The position numbers and the translations under genes are program-made. Positions 11,546 through 22,240 of a stretch of 52,586 nucleotides of DNA are shown piece after piece. How positions within the stretch are numbered: the first letter of the stretch is position 1; each line of letters starts with the position of its first letter. The stretch is taken from assembly GCA_028456385.1 (NCBI GenBank), contig JALNQF010000290.1, forward strand, positions 1 through 52,586. The letters run 5' to 3'. The stretch is from Ophiosphaerella korrae (lineage: Eukaryota > Ascomycota > Dothideomycetes > Pleosporales > Phaeosphaeriaceae). Below the pieces are notes generated by a model. The model saw nothing but the letters and a program-made list of their open reading frames with translations, was not told the DNA's origin and did no database searches.

Positions 11546-12137
11546 ATGGCTGCCAAAGATCAAAATGACGCATCCGACTCGGAGCCACACGAGAGGTCTA
11601 CAATGGCACAGCAAAAAGCCATTAACAAGAAGAAACAGGAAAGGCGCGAAGCTGGTTTACAGTCAGCACGTTCACGTTCTTCGTCACGAAGAGCGCGCCG
11701 CGAGCGTCTGCAGAAGGATCTGAGAGACGGCAAATACATGCACACCACATCACTTGAGGTACTCGAAGAGGCTGACGCCAATGGCGACCTACAAAAGATG
11801 GGTATGTTCGAGCGTATTGGTCCAGACAGCACATCTATGGACGGCCCTGTCACCTACGCGCGAGCCATGAGAGGCGAGATTCCAATGCGTGGCACCAACC
11901 CCAACGAGCCATTTATCCAAGAAAAGCCCAAAGGCACCGGCAGCGACTTGAAGGATCAAGATGGATTGAAATTGACATTGGAGGCAAATCTGGAGATTGA
12001 GATTGAGCTAAAGGCTAGTATTCGGGGTGATCTCACCCTGAGTTTGTAGTAAGTCGACCCGCTTGTCCCCCTGCTGATTTCCACGCTTGTACTAAGTACA
12101 ATTCCCTCTGGAAGTCAGTAATGATAACCGAACTTAA
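11546..12137 (+). CDS. Charged disordered protein with conserved C-terminal amphipathic tail (copy B)
   Basis: Exon 1 is 11546-12048; a 70-nt intron 12049-12118 (GTAAGTCG donor, TACTAAG branch-like site, GTCAG acceptor) leads to a 19-nt last exon, giving 173 residues ending LSLYNDNRT. Read unspliced it stops one codon earlier. The N-terminal half is highly charged (INKKKQERREAG, SRSSSRRARRERLQKD) and probably helical. The middle has TTSLEVLEEADANGDLQKMG, then MFERIGPDS. The tail LTLEANLEIEIELKASIRG matches copy A over about 25 positions. ATG at 11522 is in frame, but the one at 11546 has a better context (GACATGG). No function is known to me. Confidence 0.75.
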
Positions 12138-13238
12138 CAGCGAATAGTGCATGATCATCGAGCTTGCGTACCGTCGCCAAAGGATCGACGACGGCCCCTG
12201 CCGCTCTTGGGGATTCTTGCGTTTTCTCTGTCCGAAGCGAGCACTATTACGAGCGTTGGGAGTTAATATGGTTTGCGTCACAACTCAGCCTTGTATTGGC
12301 TACTAGTACTTTATACTGTCATGGGGAAAATATTACAATATTACGAAATTATGTTCAGTCTGAGTAGTCTTGCATGCACCATTGAGTGGTCAATCTCCAC
12401 TATATGTGAGACAAGCGTGTCGGAAGGGGCATCTCAGAACACCTGACCGGCGTAAGGCAATTCGGGGTAAGTGAAGTTGTTTGTTGAACTACCCTTTGAG
12501 GGGAGATAGGCTAATCGTTGTCATCAAGGCGTGTATCCCTACACCAAGGATGCTCTGCACGATCATACCTGTTCCAGTCAGGAAGCTTCCCGAGCCGAGC
12601 CTTTAGTGGCGTTTGGAACTGTTGTACTGTAAATTCCTGTGTTTACTGCTCGCTGTGATTTGTTTGCATTTCGTTCATGCCTCATCTCTAATCTAGATTC
12701 TCCTTTGCTTGCCATTGCATTCATCTCGATACCAGCAAGAATTGAATGCAGATCAGGTCAACCTCCCTCAGACTTTCGTTTTGCTTACATTTACTATATG
12801 ATACGCGGTCATGTCAACAGGTTGAAGAAAAATAATAATATCATGACGCGCAAGCATGAGTATACCAATCTATGGCAATTCCTGATTTGTAGCTTCGGTT
12901 CAAAGGCCGCTTCTTGCCCTTCCTAGCGTTTGACTTCAGAATTTTAGAAAGAGCTATATGGGTAGTGTTACAAGCATGCACGAGAATTTAGTGGTAAGGC
13001 TTGGCGTCTTCCTTCTCTTCCTCCACTTGGGCATTAAACATCAATGGAGCGAAGAATTTCATATTTGGGGCCTAAACTTAGCGAATACATCTCCTTCGAT
13101 GCGGCCACCTTTACGCTCTCAACATGAAGTCTACTTATGACTACACGCTACTTCTCGAATTGCATCTGTTCAGGTGTCGTTGAAATAGTCGACTCGCAGG
13201 TCATTGCATCCCGCTAGCGCGCCACCTAATCCGAATAC

Positions 13239-13340
13239 CTGGTCCTCCAACACCTGATCTGCTCCCGGCCTGCATCAACACCTGGTCTGCTCCCGTCGTA
13301 CTCCAACGCTTGGCCTGCTCCCCATACCTGGTCCGTTCCT
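13239..13340. repeat. Degenerate ~28-bp tandem repeat
   Basis: Variants of CCTGGTCTGCTCCC begin at 13253, 13281, 13309 and 13327, with a partial copy (CCTGGTCCT) at 13239. Spacing is 28, 28 and 18 bases. The copies differ by one to four bases, so the array is old or diverged. Confidence 0.6.
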
Positions 13341-14781
13341 CCTCTCTACTCTGCTCCCATAGCACTTCTAAAACAGCCCATTGCCCAGCTCCATAATAGA
13401 AGGCCAAGGCCGGACCCCCATCCCGAGCGCAAGATTCACTTTGGGGAAATAATCGTCGAAATAGCCGTCCAGCCGTCGTGCTGCCCATGGAATGGACTTT
13501 GCGTCATTACCTCCTTCTCACGCCCTTCATCTCAGCAACGAAGCGGGCGTTATGGAAAGCACAACTGAACATCGGTTCGTGGAAGTCAATAATATCCTGG
13601 GCTTGTATAACGCCAAGGGCAATCCACAGTGACGTATTCCGGCTATACTGCCATTCGGTCCGACCTTGGGTTCCACAACAACACCAACGAGGTGCCGGAA
13701 ATAGAAGCGCGCAGGGGCCGATGAATTATTGATTCTGAAAGAATAAACCAATCCATTTGGCGGTTATCTCGATGGCTAGAGATCCGAGTCATAACTACAC
13801 CTCAAGTACCGCACGCGTCCTGGTCAGGATTGAGAGTCTGCCCTGACATTCTGGCGAGTCAGGGAGCGCACAGTGTATTACTATGCAGGTAGGCCTTTGC
13901 ACAAGCGATGGCCCTCTAGCTGTATGACTACGGCTATTTGTACACGGTCGAGGGTGCTGAGGCAAGCAGTTATGGGTATTGCCTCCAGCGCTACCTCCTG
14001 TCCGGTGAAGAAGCGGTCAGTACAGGAAACCTGGATTATCCTACTGGGGTGGCTATATGAAGCGCTTAAGGCAACCAGTTGAGTGTGTGTGGTTTAGGCG
14101 ATGCTACCAATTGGGATCGGAGTATGCTCCTTAGGTCGTTGTTCATCAGTTCAATGACCTCCGAAGCAAAATATCGCCAGGAGATACAGAAGCGTGCTAG
14201 GCTTCGAGGTTTATCATAGTATCTGAAGAGCGGGCACGAAAAACCGTGTTGGCCCTTGACGACGAAAGTGATTTGTGCAAAGAGGCTATGCGTGTGGGAG
14301 TAGTTATAGGGTTGGGTATATGACTAGTAAGTAAGAAGTTCGGCGGGTCTGATGACAGTTCAGAATTGTACTAGCATTGGTCTTTGGTAATTATTTGATA
14401 AATAGCTCTCTACTCCTCGCTTATCCTGTATTATTGTTGCTGTACTCGTATACTAGATGTAGTTTGATGGTCGCCATCTCACAACGAGCCCATATGATAA
14501 AAGACCCCCAAGGCCCTTGAAGCAACATAAGTCTAAGCACCAGAACAAAACTCCAATAATCAAGTCTTGCCGCTACGATATTAAGTGTCAATAAGTCAAA
14601 ATAGGTAAAAGTAGCATTGAAACGCTTTCCCTCAGGTGTATCGCAATCTAAATTACCTATCCTACATAACAAGGATATTTAATATCGGCGGCTACTTAGA
14701 CAAACCATCCACACATGACACGCCGCCATCATCTATTTCCTATATTAACAGCCAAGGTGCGCATACAACCAAAACTCCACC

Positions 14782-14790
14782 TATATATAA
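14782..14790 (+). promoter_or_regulatory. TATA box of the small secreted protein gene
   Basis: TATATATAA lies 65-73 bases upstream of the ATG at 14855, followed by a CT/CA-rich leader typical of filamentous fungal promoters. Confidence 0.5.
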
Positions 14791-14854
14791 CTCGCCACAC
14801 AACCCTCCTTCACGCCCCTCCCACCACCCCTCACCCTTCACCCCCACCACCAAA

Positions 14855-15405
14855 ATGCACCTCACCCTCCCCACCATCCTTCTCGCCTTTCTCCCCGCCA
14901 CCCTCGCTGCTCCAACCAGCACTGTCGCAGCCGCAACCGTCGCCAAAATCCGCGGCGTCCGCGACCCCATCTACCATCTGTACCTACAAGCCAGTGCCAA
15001 AAACGCCACGATCCCCGTGCTAGGCCCCGAATCCTCCGCGGACGAATTCACCATTGGCGGCACGATCCAGTCGCGCAAGACGGCGCAGTTTCTCAATATC
15101 CAGACTGTGAGCACGAGCTACAAGCCGTTGAAATGGGAGGCTGTGGCAACGACCAAGGAGTGGGCGTTGGAGGGGGATACGATTATTACGGCGACGGGGA
15201 GTAGTTGGGGGAGACGTAAGTGAATTTGTTTGCGGTGTGGTGCGGTGTAGTACTGAGCTAATTGGTGTGATTTGCAGAATTGAATTGGCTGGTGTGTAAG
15301 AGTGATGGGAGTTATTATGATTTGTATTTGCAGACGGGGAGTGAGACGCCGAGTGGGAGGACGTGTAGTAACTATCAGACTATACATTTGCCGTGTTTAT
15401 GTTGA
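14855..15405 (+). CDS. Small secreted protein, candidate effector
   Basis: Two exons, 14855-15215 and 15278-15405, joined over a 62-nt intron (GTAAGT...TTTGCAG), give 162 residues. Residues 1-20 (MHLTLPTILLAFLPATLAAP) form a clear signal peptide with an AxA-type cleavage site. The mature part has RGVRDPIYHLYLQ, a Thr/Ser-rich middle, and a C-terminal segment with NWLVCKSDGSYYDLYLQ followed by three more Cys. DPIYHLYLQ and YYDLYLQ look like two copies of the same strand, suggesting a two-part beta fold. It has the traits (short, secreted, four Cys near the C-terminus) used to shortlist effectors, but is not a named effector. The same start read unspliced would end in GRRK, losing all cysteines. 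Confidence 0.75.
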
Positions 15406-15772
15406 CGAGGGTTGAGGCGGTGGTCGGGTGCTTGATTGTAAGTTGAATGATGCTTATATGATCGCGAAGGAATCGGGGAAGAGCAATGGTTAATGACAGA
15501 ATGGAATGCGTTGGTGCATGAAGTGAACGATGCATATGAATATTGAAGACAAAGAGAATAATGAGAACTACGATTAAGTGGGTGGCCAGTTGCGCCCTAG
15601 ATAGTGAGAATACGCATGCATGGCATGAAGTCTTTACTCCTTCGAATTGACCCCCCAAAAGGCCCCGAAGCCAAGATTCTAGTGACTAACCCCTTTCACT
15701 TAACGCCTTTTGACCATGTTTCGTGAATTTCGTAAATAGGTGTGACAGTTATCCCACCTGCTTGGGAAAGCA
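15406..15772. other. Convergent 3' intergenic region
   Basis: Short spacer between the secreted-protein gene and the 3' end of the minus-strand WD40 gene. Nothing else is seen. Confidence 0.5.
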
Positions 15773-18700
15773 TCATAAGTTTGTACTTGTTTCTGTGCTT
15801 TCTATTATGAGCGGCTCAGCAGTCAATGGCGATACCGTAGTTTCGCTGTCATCCGTGACCTGTTCTGGACTGTGTTCAACGGTCGGTGACTCTGCGCCTT
15901 CCGATAGGTTACCGACGCTATTCTCACGGACACGCTGAGCTACGCTCGCCGCAATTCTCTCGTCGAGCATAGTCACCAATCTCTCCGAGTACTGATCCAG
16001 AAGTTTGACCATGACCTGCTCATCAAATTCCTTTGACTTGACTCGCTCTCCAATTGCCCGTGCAGTACTCGCGAGTTCCCTCTCAACCTCCCTTGCTAAT
16101 TCTGAACTCATGGAGTCGGTGCTATTGGCGAGTCGTTTACGATAAGCACGCAATGTCCTGCATAAGCTCTCAGTTGATGCACCAAGGCTTCCAAATTCAT
16201 TCGCAGGAGCTTTAGACCGAGTTCGCACATCCATGGAAGTGCGCCTTTTCGCCAACTGTGGGTTTCGAGGACTAGGCGGCGATGGTGAGCAATTCTTGTT
16301 CCGGCGGAGCGTCCCTTGCCAGGCAGCTGTCCGACCCTCTTGCGTACTACTACCTGGCATTGGCGATGGTTCTAGCTTGGGAGTCTGAGCCAATGAAAAT
16401 TTCGAAATTCTTTTCCGCAGCTTGGGTGATCTGTTGCCAGTGGGGGTCACATTGTCATCCTCAGGTGAACGTTGGAATCGCGCCAATTCTGATTGTGAGA
16501 ACACACGACGCAAAGGGGGCCTATTTGCCAATAGATCAGAGTTGGTGGGTGTGTTTGGATCAAGTAGGTCCACGGATTTCGAGAGGTCGTTGCGGGCCGG
16601 CGGCTGCAAAGCCAGGTCCCAGATGAATATAGTTCCGTCTACGGCTACTGTTACGAGTGATTTGTTGTCATCTTTTGAGGCTTCTTTTTGGATCAAAGAA
16701 ATGTCCGACACGCCCTCGGTGTGGCCCCAATCACGCGCGATGAGCGAGCCATTCTCATCATAGATCCGTATTGACTTGTCTGTACTGGACACTCCGGCAA
16801 TAAGTGGAGAGCTCCAGCTACGCGGAATATGGACAAGGGATGATAAAACGACAGCATCACCGCCATCCGTGTCGCATGTGCGAAAACTGTTAAGACATTG
16901 TCCATTTCGGATGTCATACCTATGCACTTGGCGATCTATTGACGACACTAGGAGGTAGTCATCTTGGTCAACGTCCCAAGCTACTGAGACTGGTGAAGCT
17001 TTCAGCATGATGGCTCGCAACATCACAAATGCCCGAATCGTGCTACCGCCCTGATCTTCACGGGAGAGGAGTTCGCGTACCACGATACTCCGATCGCTTG
17101 ATGAAGACACGAGTCGCTTCCCATTTGGCGAGAAATGGATACCATTGACTGCCCCAACATGCTCATCGAGGGTTTGTAGGAGATCCCAGGCCTCTTCTGT
17201 TTTTGAGAAGACTTGCACAGTTCGATCTCGGCTAGCGCATGCGACTAGAGCGAGCTGATCTTCTTCATAGACGGAGATGCTTGTAATCTCCCCAGCATGC
17301 GCCTTGAAGTTGTATAAACTTTTCTTGGATTTTGAGTCGACGATCCTGAGTACGCCATATTTGTCACCGGTAACGAGGAAACTGGCATCAGCGGAAGCAC
17401 GAACGGTTCGGAGCTCGTTCGGTATGGGGTCTGGACTTTCTAGCTGTTCTAGCGGTACGTCGAGAGAGTCTCTGAAACTGCCGTCTGCGTTCCAGAAGAG
17501 GATTGTACCGTCAGCTGCCCATGTATAGTATGTAGCGTCCAAAGCATTAGTCTGTGAGAAGAGTGCAGTAACGCCAAGTACGGAGTCACCATGCGCAGGT
17601 AGCGTGTGTGCAATGTCTCCCACGGCTGCCTCATCATCAGCTGAACACAGGTGGGATAGCCGTATAGCTCGCTGTGAGTCGACAGTTACGATGTAGTCGG
17701 CTAAACAAGCGATGGCGCCAATCTGGTTGCTCGCTGTCACAGACACGGTTGGAGATTCGACTCGAGGCGGAGGCGAAGGCGAAGGCGTCGGATTGTTAAT
17801 AATATCGCGAACTTTGACGGTCTTTAAGCCCCCTTGATTGCTCGCAATGTGCAGCCTTCCCTTGTTATCAATGGCCATGGAACTGACCACAAAGCCAGCT
17901 TCAAAAAGCTTCACCAGCCGTTGATCCGAGCTAGAATCATCAATCAAGCATATATCACCCTTGTCGGATGACACAATGGCCTTGGTGGACGACACAGCCA
18001 CCACACTTGTAAACGTTGCTTCCCTCAGACTATCCAAGATACAGTTTCTGCCCGGAAGCGTCTTGTAGGCTGAGCCAGTAAGGAAAGACATATCACTTTG
18101 ACGGGCTTTTGAGAGGCGCATTGAAGAAGTGGGTTCATCGACCTTCCACACTTTGACGTGTCGAGTTCCAACAGTGATCAATTTGTTGCCCATCCAAGCC
18201 ATCCGGTTGATGTTGCTGACACATTTATTGCTTGCGTACAGTGCAGCGGCCCCCGTACGCTGGTTGATGGTCCAGATGTATAAGAAGCCGTCATTGGACG
18301 AGCCCAGGCTGGCGAGGTACCGTGAGTCGGGGCTGAACGCTAAGCAGTTGACTCCGAAAGTATGGTCGGGTAGCGACGTCAGCGGCGTGTCCGAGGGTGC
18401 GTCTGGAGCTGTAGAGAAGATGAGTACTCGTGGTTTATAGCCAGTCTGTGAGGATGTTAGCAGTGCACTATGGCAAGCTATGGCAAGCTCGAGGCGACGG
18501 CTTACTTCTCCCACGGCCAAGTATTTCCCGTCAGCACTGAAGCTGACACAGGTAGCTGCCTTGATCTTCTCCTTCATTGTCCAGGCCCTGCTGCTGGGTG
18601 ATTCTGACCAGTCATTGGCAGCCGGCGAGGCGAGGGGCGAGGCTCCAAAGCCGGCATCGCGGAGGGAGGCTGCAGTGCGGTTGCGGCTCTCGTTCTGGGT

Positions 18701-19066
18701 GGGTGTCGAGGGACCTCCATAGATGGACACAGAGGCATTGATGGGGTTTGTGGTAGGCCGGGCGCGGTAGAAGCGCTGGGAAACCTGGAGTTGGTCGTCT
18801 ACTGTCGCAATGACTGCCGCGGCGCCAGCTGAGTATGCAAAAGATCGCGCGGCAGGAAGACTGTCAAAGGCATTTGCCGAGCTCGCTGTAGTCCCGACCA
18901 CCTGACGAAGAGCCAGACTGACTTCGGCACGGCTGGGCTTGACTGGGGAGCGCAACGGCGTGCTTTTCAAAAATGGCGAGGGAGAAGGGTTCAGCTTGAT
19001 GCCAGCGCCCAGGGCCGGGCTCATCACCCTGGAGTTGTTTGGAGTAAGCGACATCGCTTCCTCCAA
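15773..19066 (-). CDS. MABP1/WDR62-like WD40-repeat protein
   Basis: One long frame of 1097 codons, probably interrupted by a 60-nt intron (18446-18505) whose removal gives YLAVGETGYKPRVLIFS and a 1077-residue protein. After a Ser/Pro-rich head of about 150 residues come many WD40 repeats forming two propellers, e.g. FSPDSRYLASLGSSNDGFLYIW and FSPNGKRLVSSSSDRSI. The C-terminal 250 residues are Ser/Pro-rich, then helical around LAREVERELASTARAIGERV. This order matches the MAPK-binding-protein-1/WDR62 family, scaffolds in JNK signalling and at spindle poles in animals; the fungal role is not settled. It is convergent with the secreted-protein gene and divergent from the MFS gene. Confidence 0.85.
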   Translation of the reverse strand: MEEAMSLTPNNSRVMSPALGAGIKLNPSPSPFLKSTPLRSPVKPSRAEVSLALRQVVGTTASSANAFDSLPAARSFAYSAGAAAVIATVDDQLQVSQRFYRARPTTNPINASVSIYGGPSTPTQNESRNRTAASLRDAGFGASPLASPAANDWSESPSSRAWTMKEKIKAATCVSFSADGKYLAVGEVSRRLELAIACHSALLTSSQTGYKPRVLIFSTAPDAPSDTPLTSLPDHTFGVNCLAFSPDSRYLASLGSSNDGFLYIWTINQRTGAAALYASNKCVSNINRMAWMGNKLITVGTRHVKVWKVDEPTSSMRLSKARQSDMSFLTGSAYKTLPGRNCILDSLREATFTSVVAVSSTKAIVSSDKGDICLIDDSSSDQRLVKLFEAGFVVSSMAIDNKGRLHIASNQGGLKTVKVRDIINNPTPSPSPPPRVESPTVSVTASNQIGAIACLADYIVTVDSQRAIRLSHLCSADDEAAVGDIAHTLPAHGDSVLGVTALFSQTNALDATYYTWAADGTILFWNADGSFRDSLDVPLEQLESPDPIPNELRTVRASADASFLVTGDKYGVLRIVDSKSKKSLYNFKAHAGEITSISVYEEDQLALVACASRDRTVQVFSKTEEAWDLLQTLDEHVGAVNGIHFSPNGKRLVSSSSDRSIVVRELLSREDQGGSTIRAFVMLRAIMLKASPVSVAWDVDQDDYLLVSSIDRQVHRYDIRNGQCLNSFRTCDTDGGDAVVLSSLVHIPRSWSSPLIAGVSSTDKSIRIYDENGSLIARDWGHTEGVSDISLIQKEASKDDNKSLVTVAVDGTIFIWDLALQPPARNDLSKSVDLLDPNTPTNSDLLANRPPLRRVFSQSELARFQRSPEDDNVTPTGNRSPKLRKRISKFSLAQTPKLEPSPMPGSSTQEGRTAAWQGTLRRNKNCSPSPPSPRNPQLAKRRTSMDVRTRSKAPANEFGSLGASTESLCRTLRAYRKRLANSTDSMSSELAREVERELASTARAIGERVKSKEFDEQVMVKLLDQYSERLVTMLDERIAASVAQRVRENSVGNLSEGAESPTVEHSPEQVTDDSETTVSPLTAEPLIIESTETSTNL
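18446..18505 (-). other. Stop-free 60-nt intron in WD40 gene
   Basis: Minus strand reads GAA, GTAAGCC to CCTCACAG, then ACT GGC TAT. The length is a multiple of three and there is no stop, so retention would add 20 residues inside a conserved WD strand. Splicing restores the family-like VGETGYKPRVLIFS. Confidence 0.7.
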
Positions 19067-20456
19067 GAAAGTCGTCGAGGAGAAGTGCGATAGCTCAGCG
19101 ACATCTCAAGACGTCATGGCAAGTGAGTTCTTGCCGGCAGGAAAAGGAACGCCCGTTGGTGAGGGGACGTACGGCACGCAGACTAGTTTCTTGGGAGAAG
19201 GATAACCAAGGCGGTGAAGCTACGAGGAATGCAAAACAAAACTTAAGATACAGGCAATTACAATTACGCAGGGCCACGGGCGCAATCGAGGTTGAATAGA
19301 GGCGAGTCTACAGCTTCTCCATCCCAAGCAACAAGAGAGGACGTGCTTTCGAGGGTGAACGAGCTGCAAAAAGGCGCTGCCGCCTTTTGTTTGATGTGGC
19401 AGCAGCCATGATCAGCACGAGCCACAGGAACGACTCCCCAGCCATTCACATGCGCTTGCTGACTTGTCACCCTGCAGCCGAATCACAATCAGCGATCCCA
19501 TCCGCGTCATCCCATGTCTAGCCAGACGTCTATTCTGCTGCGTTTAATTGGTTTTGTGATTGCATCGCGCATCGGTTCGCGTTTGGTGCATCACGAAACC
19601 CTGTGGCATCCATCCCAAGGTCCACCAGCCCTGATGATGCAGGGTTGCGGGCTCTCTACCGATAGGAGAAGTCACACAGCAGCAAAGAAATACCCACTAC
19701 GGGTTGTCACACAGGTCTGGTTTGACAGTCGCCTGCTCGGGCATTTGTTTATTTCCTGGCCTGTTTCCTTGTTCGGCGCCATTGCTGGTCCAGCCGAATC
19801 CTCGCTTACCACACGCTATAAAAAAACTTCCGGTTGAAACAGATGCACGTGACACGATATACATCAACTTACCTCTTACGACCTATCGCAGGCTTTGCTA
19901 AATGTGGCCTTTCGTCAATTCAACACAGTCTGAAAATTTCTCGTAGAACCTGTTAGCATGTCATAGCCTGCAAAGTGTGGATCGATGCCCGTGATGGCTA
20001 CACATCGGCCTTTCCGAACACACGACAGCTCATCAGTGACCACAAAATACTTCGCTTGAAGAAATGATTTACAAAAATATTGTGGGTTGGAGTGTTCGTG
20101 CATGGCACCTTCTTTGTACTTAAACCACATGGTTCCTACTTGCGTGTAGTCATCGAGGCTAGTCGTGCAGAGTGACTGCATCGACGATAAACAATCGCAT
20201 CCCGAACTGGCCATGCATCCCACAAAACAGACGGCGGTGGCACAATGCAGTGTCTTAGCCAACGACGGATGGCAAGTGAGGAGGGCTGCATCCTGAAGTG
20301 CTGAAGAACCACGGGACTGGGAGCGGAGATACCAGCGTTCTATGGTAAACGATTCTATTAGTGACTGTAGGTGCTTCAGATGAACCCAGGTTGATAAAGG
20401 CCCAGGAATTGATAAAATCATCGCGGACGTGTCATGGCCATTCTGCTTCACACAAA
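19067..20456. other. Divergent intergenic region
   Basis: Spacer of 1.4 kb between the WD40 gene (minus) and the MFS gene (plus), holding both promoters. A 186-codon minus-strand frame at 19915-20475 overlaps the first exon of the MFS gene and has no domain; I do not call it. Confidence 0.45.
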
Positions 20457-22030
20457 ATGGCAACACAACGAACATCCTCTCTCTCTAACTGCAGCACCAT
20501 CGAGGGCATCGAGAAAGCCAGTGAGTGACTCTTCTAGAAACCCATCACCATAAGAGCGTCTTTTGCTGGGAGTGACTGTGATACTAATGCTTCTAGGTCT
20601 CGAGGCACCCTCGATCACCACTACCAAATCCGACAACGTCGGCGCAGAGGTGACTCGCTCTCAACAGACCAGAATTCTCCTGTCGACCTCTTTGGCGGCA
20701 TTTATAGTTGTTGGTAAGTCCACGAAATCCACAAGCCCACAAGTCCCGACCTTCGCATCGCCAGTATTGATCCTGACTATCCATAGGTTCCACCCAGGCA
20801 TTTGGTGTGTTCCAGGCGCACTATGGTCGTACAAGAGTCTTGGATGAGGGCATAATGCACGATGACGAAAACACGAGACGAGCGCTGATTTCGTCCATCG
20901 GTTCCTTGGGCAATGGAGGCATCGTTGCCGTTTTCGCCATCATGTACTACCCACATCTACCTCAAATTGGAAAACACGTTAGGAATCTATGCTTCGTAGG
21001 AACAGCATTGATAGTGCTCGGATTGGCGACGGCCGCTACAAGTCGTAGTGTGTGGCATCTTTTCGGCTGTCAAGGTATTTTAGTTGGCACTGGGACAGGT
21101 ATCTTGCTGTACATTCTCGCGCCGATACTACCTGAATATTTCCCAAGGCATTCGGGGCTTGCCCAAGGAGCAATGTATACAGGTAAGACGGACCTCTCAA
21201 GCTCTTTTATACTTTCGCTCACAGCCACAGCTGCTGCTTTGGGCGGCACAACGTTTTCCTTTGCCATAACGGCTCTTCTTGAAGCTGTCGGTGTACGAAA
21301 AACATTGGGAATCCTTGCCGTTATTAGTTTCGTAACCTTGTCGATCGCCAGCGCACTTGCTCTCCCACCGCGTAAATTCGAAAAGCGGAACACACATATA
21401 GTTAACTGGAGAGTGTTCACAGAACCCCTATTCGCATGCCTCTTCATCGTCAATTTCATACACCCCTTAACGCTGGCTGTACCGATGACCTTTGGACCAG
21501 AGTTTGCAGAGTCACTAGGCGTCAGCATTACACATGCGTCGTACCTGCTCGCCATCTATAGCGGCGTCGGAATTCCTTCGAGGCTATGTGCTGGTGCGCT
21601 TGCCGACTTGATTGGGCATCAGAACACACTGATCCTCGCAACGAGCATATACGTGGCTGCGACCTGGGCACTCTGGTTGCCCTCAGCCGTGATCAGCAAT
21701 GTTGGGCTGTACATTTGCATGAGCATCTGTCACGGGCTCATAAATGGTGTCTTCAACATCGTCATGAACTCAGTCCAGAAACAGTTGTTTGGTGACGAGA
21801 TGTACTACCCCAAGAATGGAGCCATGACAACGATTCGAGGAATTGGATATGTGATAGGGGTTCCGATCGCAGGGTCGCTGGTAAGTAGGGTGGCGGACGA
21901 GGAGCTCACTGGAACAGACTTTGTACAGCCAATTGTGTATGTGGGGGTATTGTTGGTTATTTCTTTAGCGTGTCTCTTCAACGTGCGCCGACTAGATGCA
22001 AAGGCGAACGGGTGGAGGTGGGTGAGATAG
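20457..22030 (+). CDS. MFS transporter, monocarboxylate/riboflavin-type (MCT family)
   Basis: Exons are 20457-20520, 20597-20713 and 20787-22030, all in phase; a further 42-nt intron at 21183-21224 (GTAAGA...CACAG) is likely, giving about 460 residues rather than 474. The first membrane span carries AAFIVVGSTQAFGVFQAHYG, then HLFGCQGILVGTGTG, PEYFPRHSGLAQGAMY, LGGTTFSFAITALLEAVGVR and, in the second half, YSGVGIPSRLCAGALAD. These are the hallmarks of the fungal MCT-like MFS group (Mch-type carriers) with 12 predicted spans and a short cytosolic N-terminus. Substrate cannot be told from sequence; members carry organic acids or riboflavin. It lies in tandem, 210 bp before the AAA+ ATPase gene. 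Confidence 0.85.
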
Positions 22031-22240
22031 GTAGATTGATGCCGAGAAAGAAACGCTAGCAGGGCAGGTTTAGCCGCGATAGACGCGCTCTTGGCTTAGA
22101 CCCTTGCGAAAGATATTGAGAAAGTTGACGAAGATGTGCGATCACATAACAGTGCCACTCTCGCTCGCTCCCTCCCAAGCCTAACACCCTAGCCGTAGGC
22201 TCCTCGCCTCTCCTCCCCGGGCAGTCGTCCAGACGTCCGG

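Larger units (their letters stand above)
12138..14854. other. Gene-poor 2.7-kb stretch
   Basis: No gene can be supported. Many short frames exist on both strands without domains. At 13485-14300 all frames carry several stops, although patches such as SEERARKTVLALDDESD look protein-like, so a decayed gene is possible. A tandem repeat at 13239-13340 and a TATA box near the downstream gene are listed separately. Confidence 0.4.

Noticed and set aside
19915..20475. 186-codon minus-strand frame between the WD40 and MFS genes
   Set aside because: It overlaps the first exon of the MFS gene, has no domain, signal peptide or start context, and reads like translated promoter DNA.
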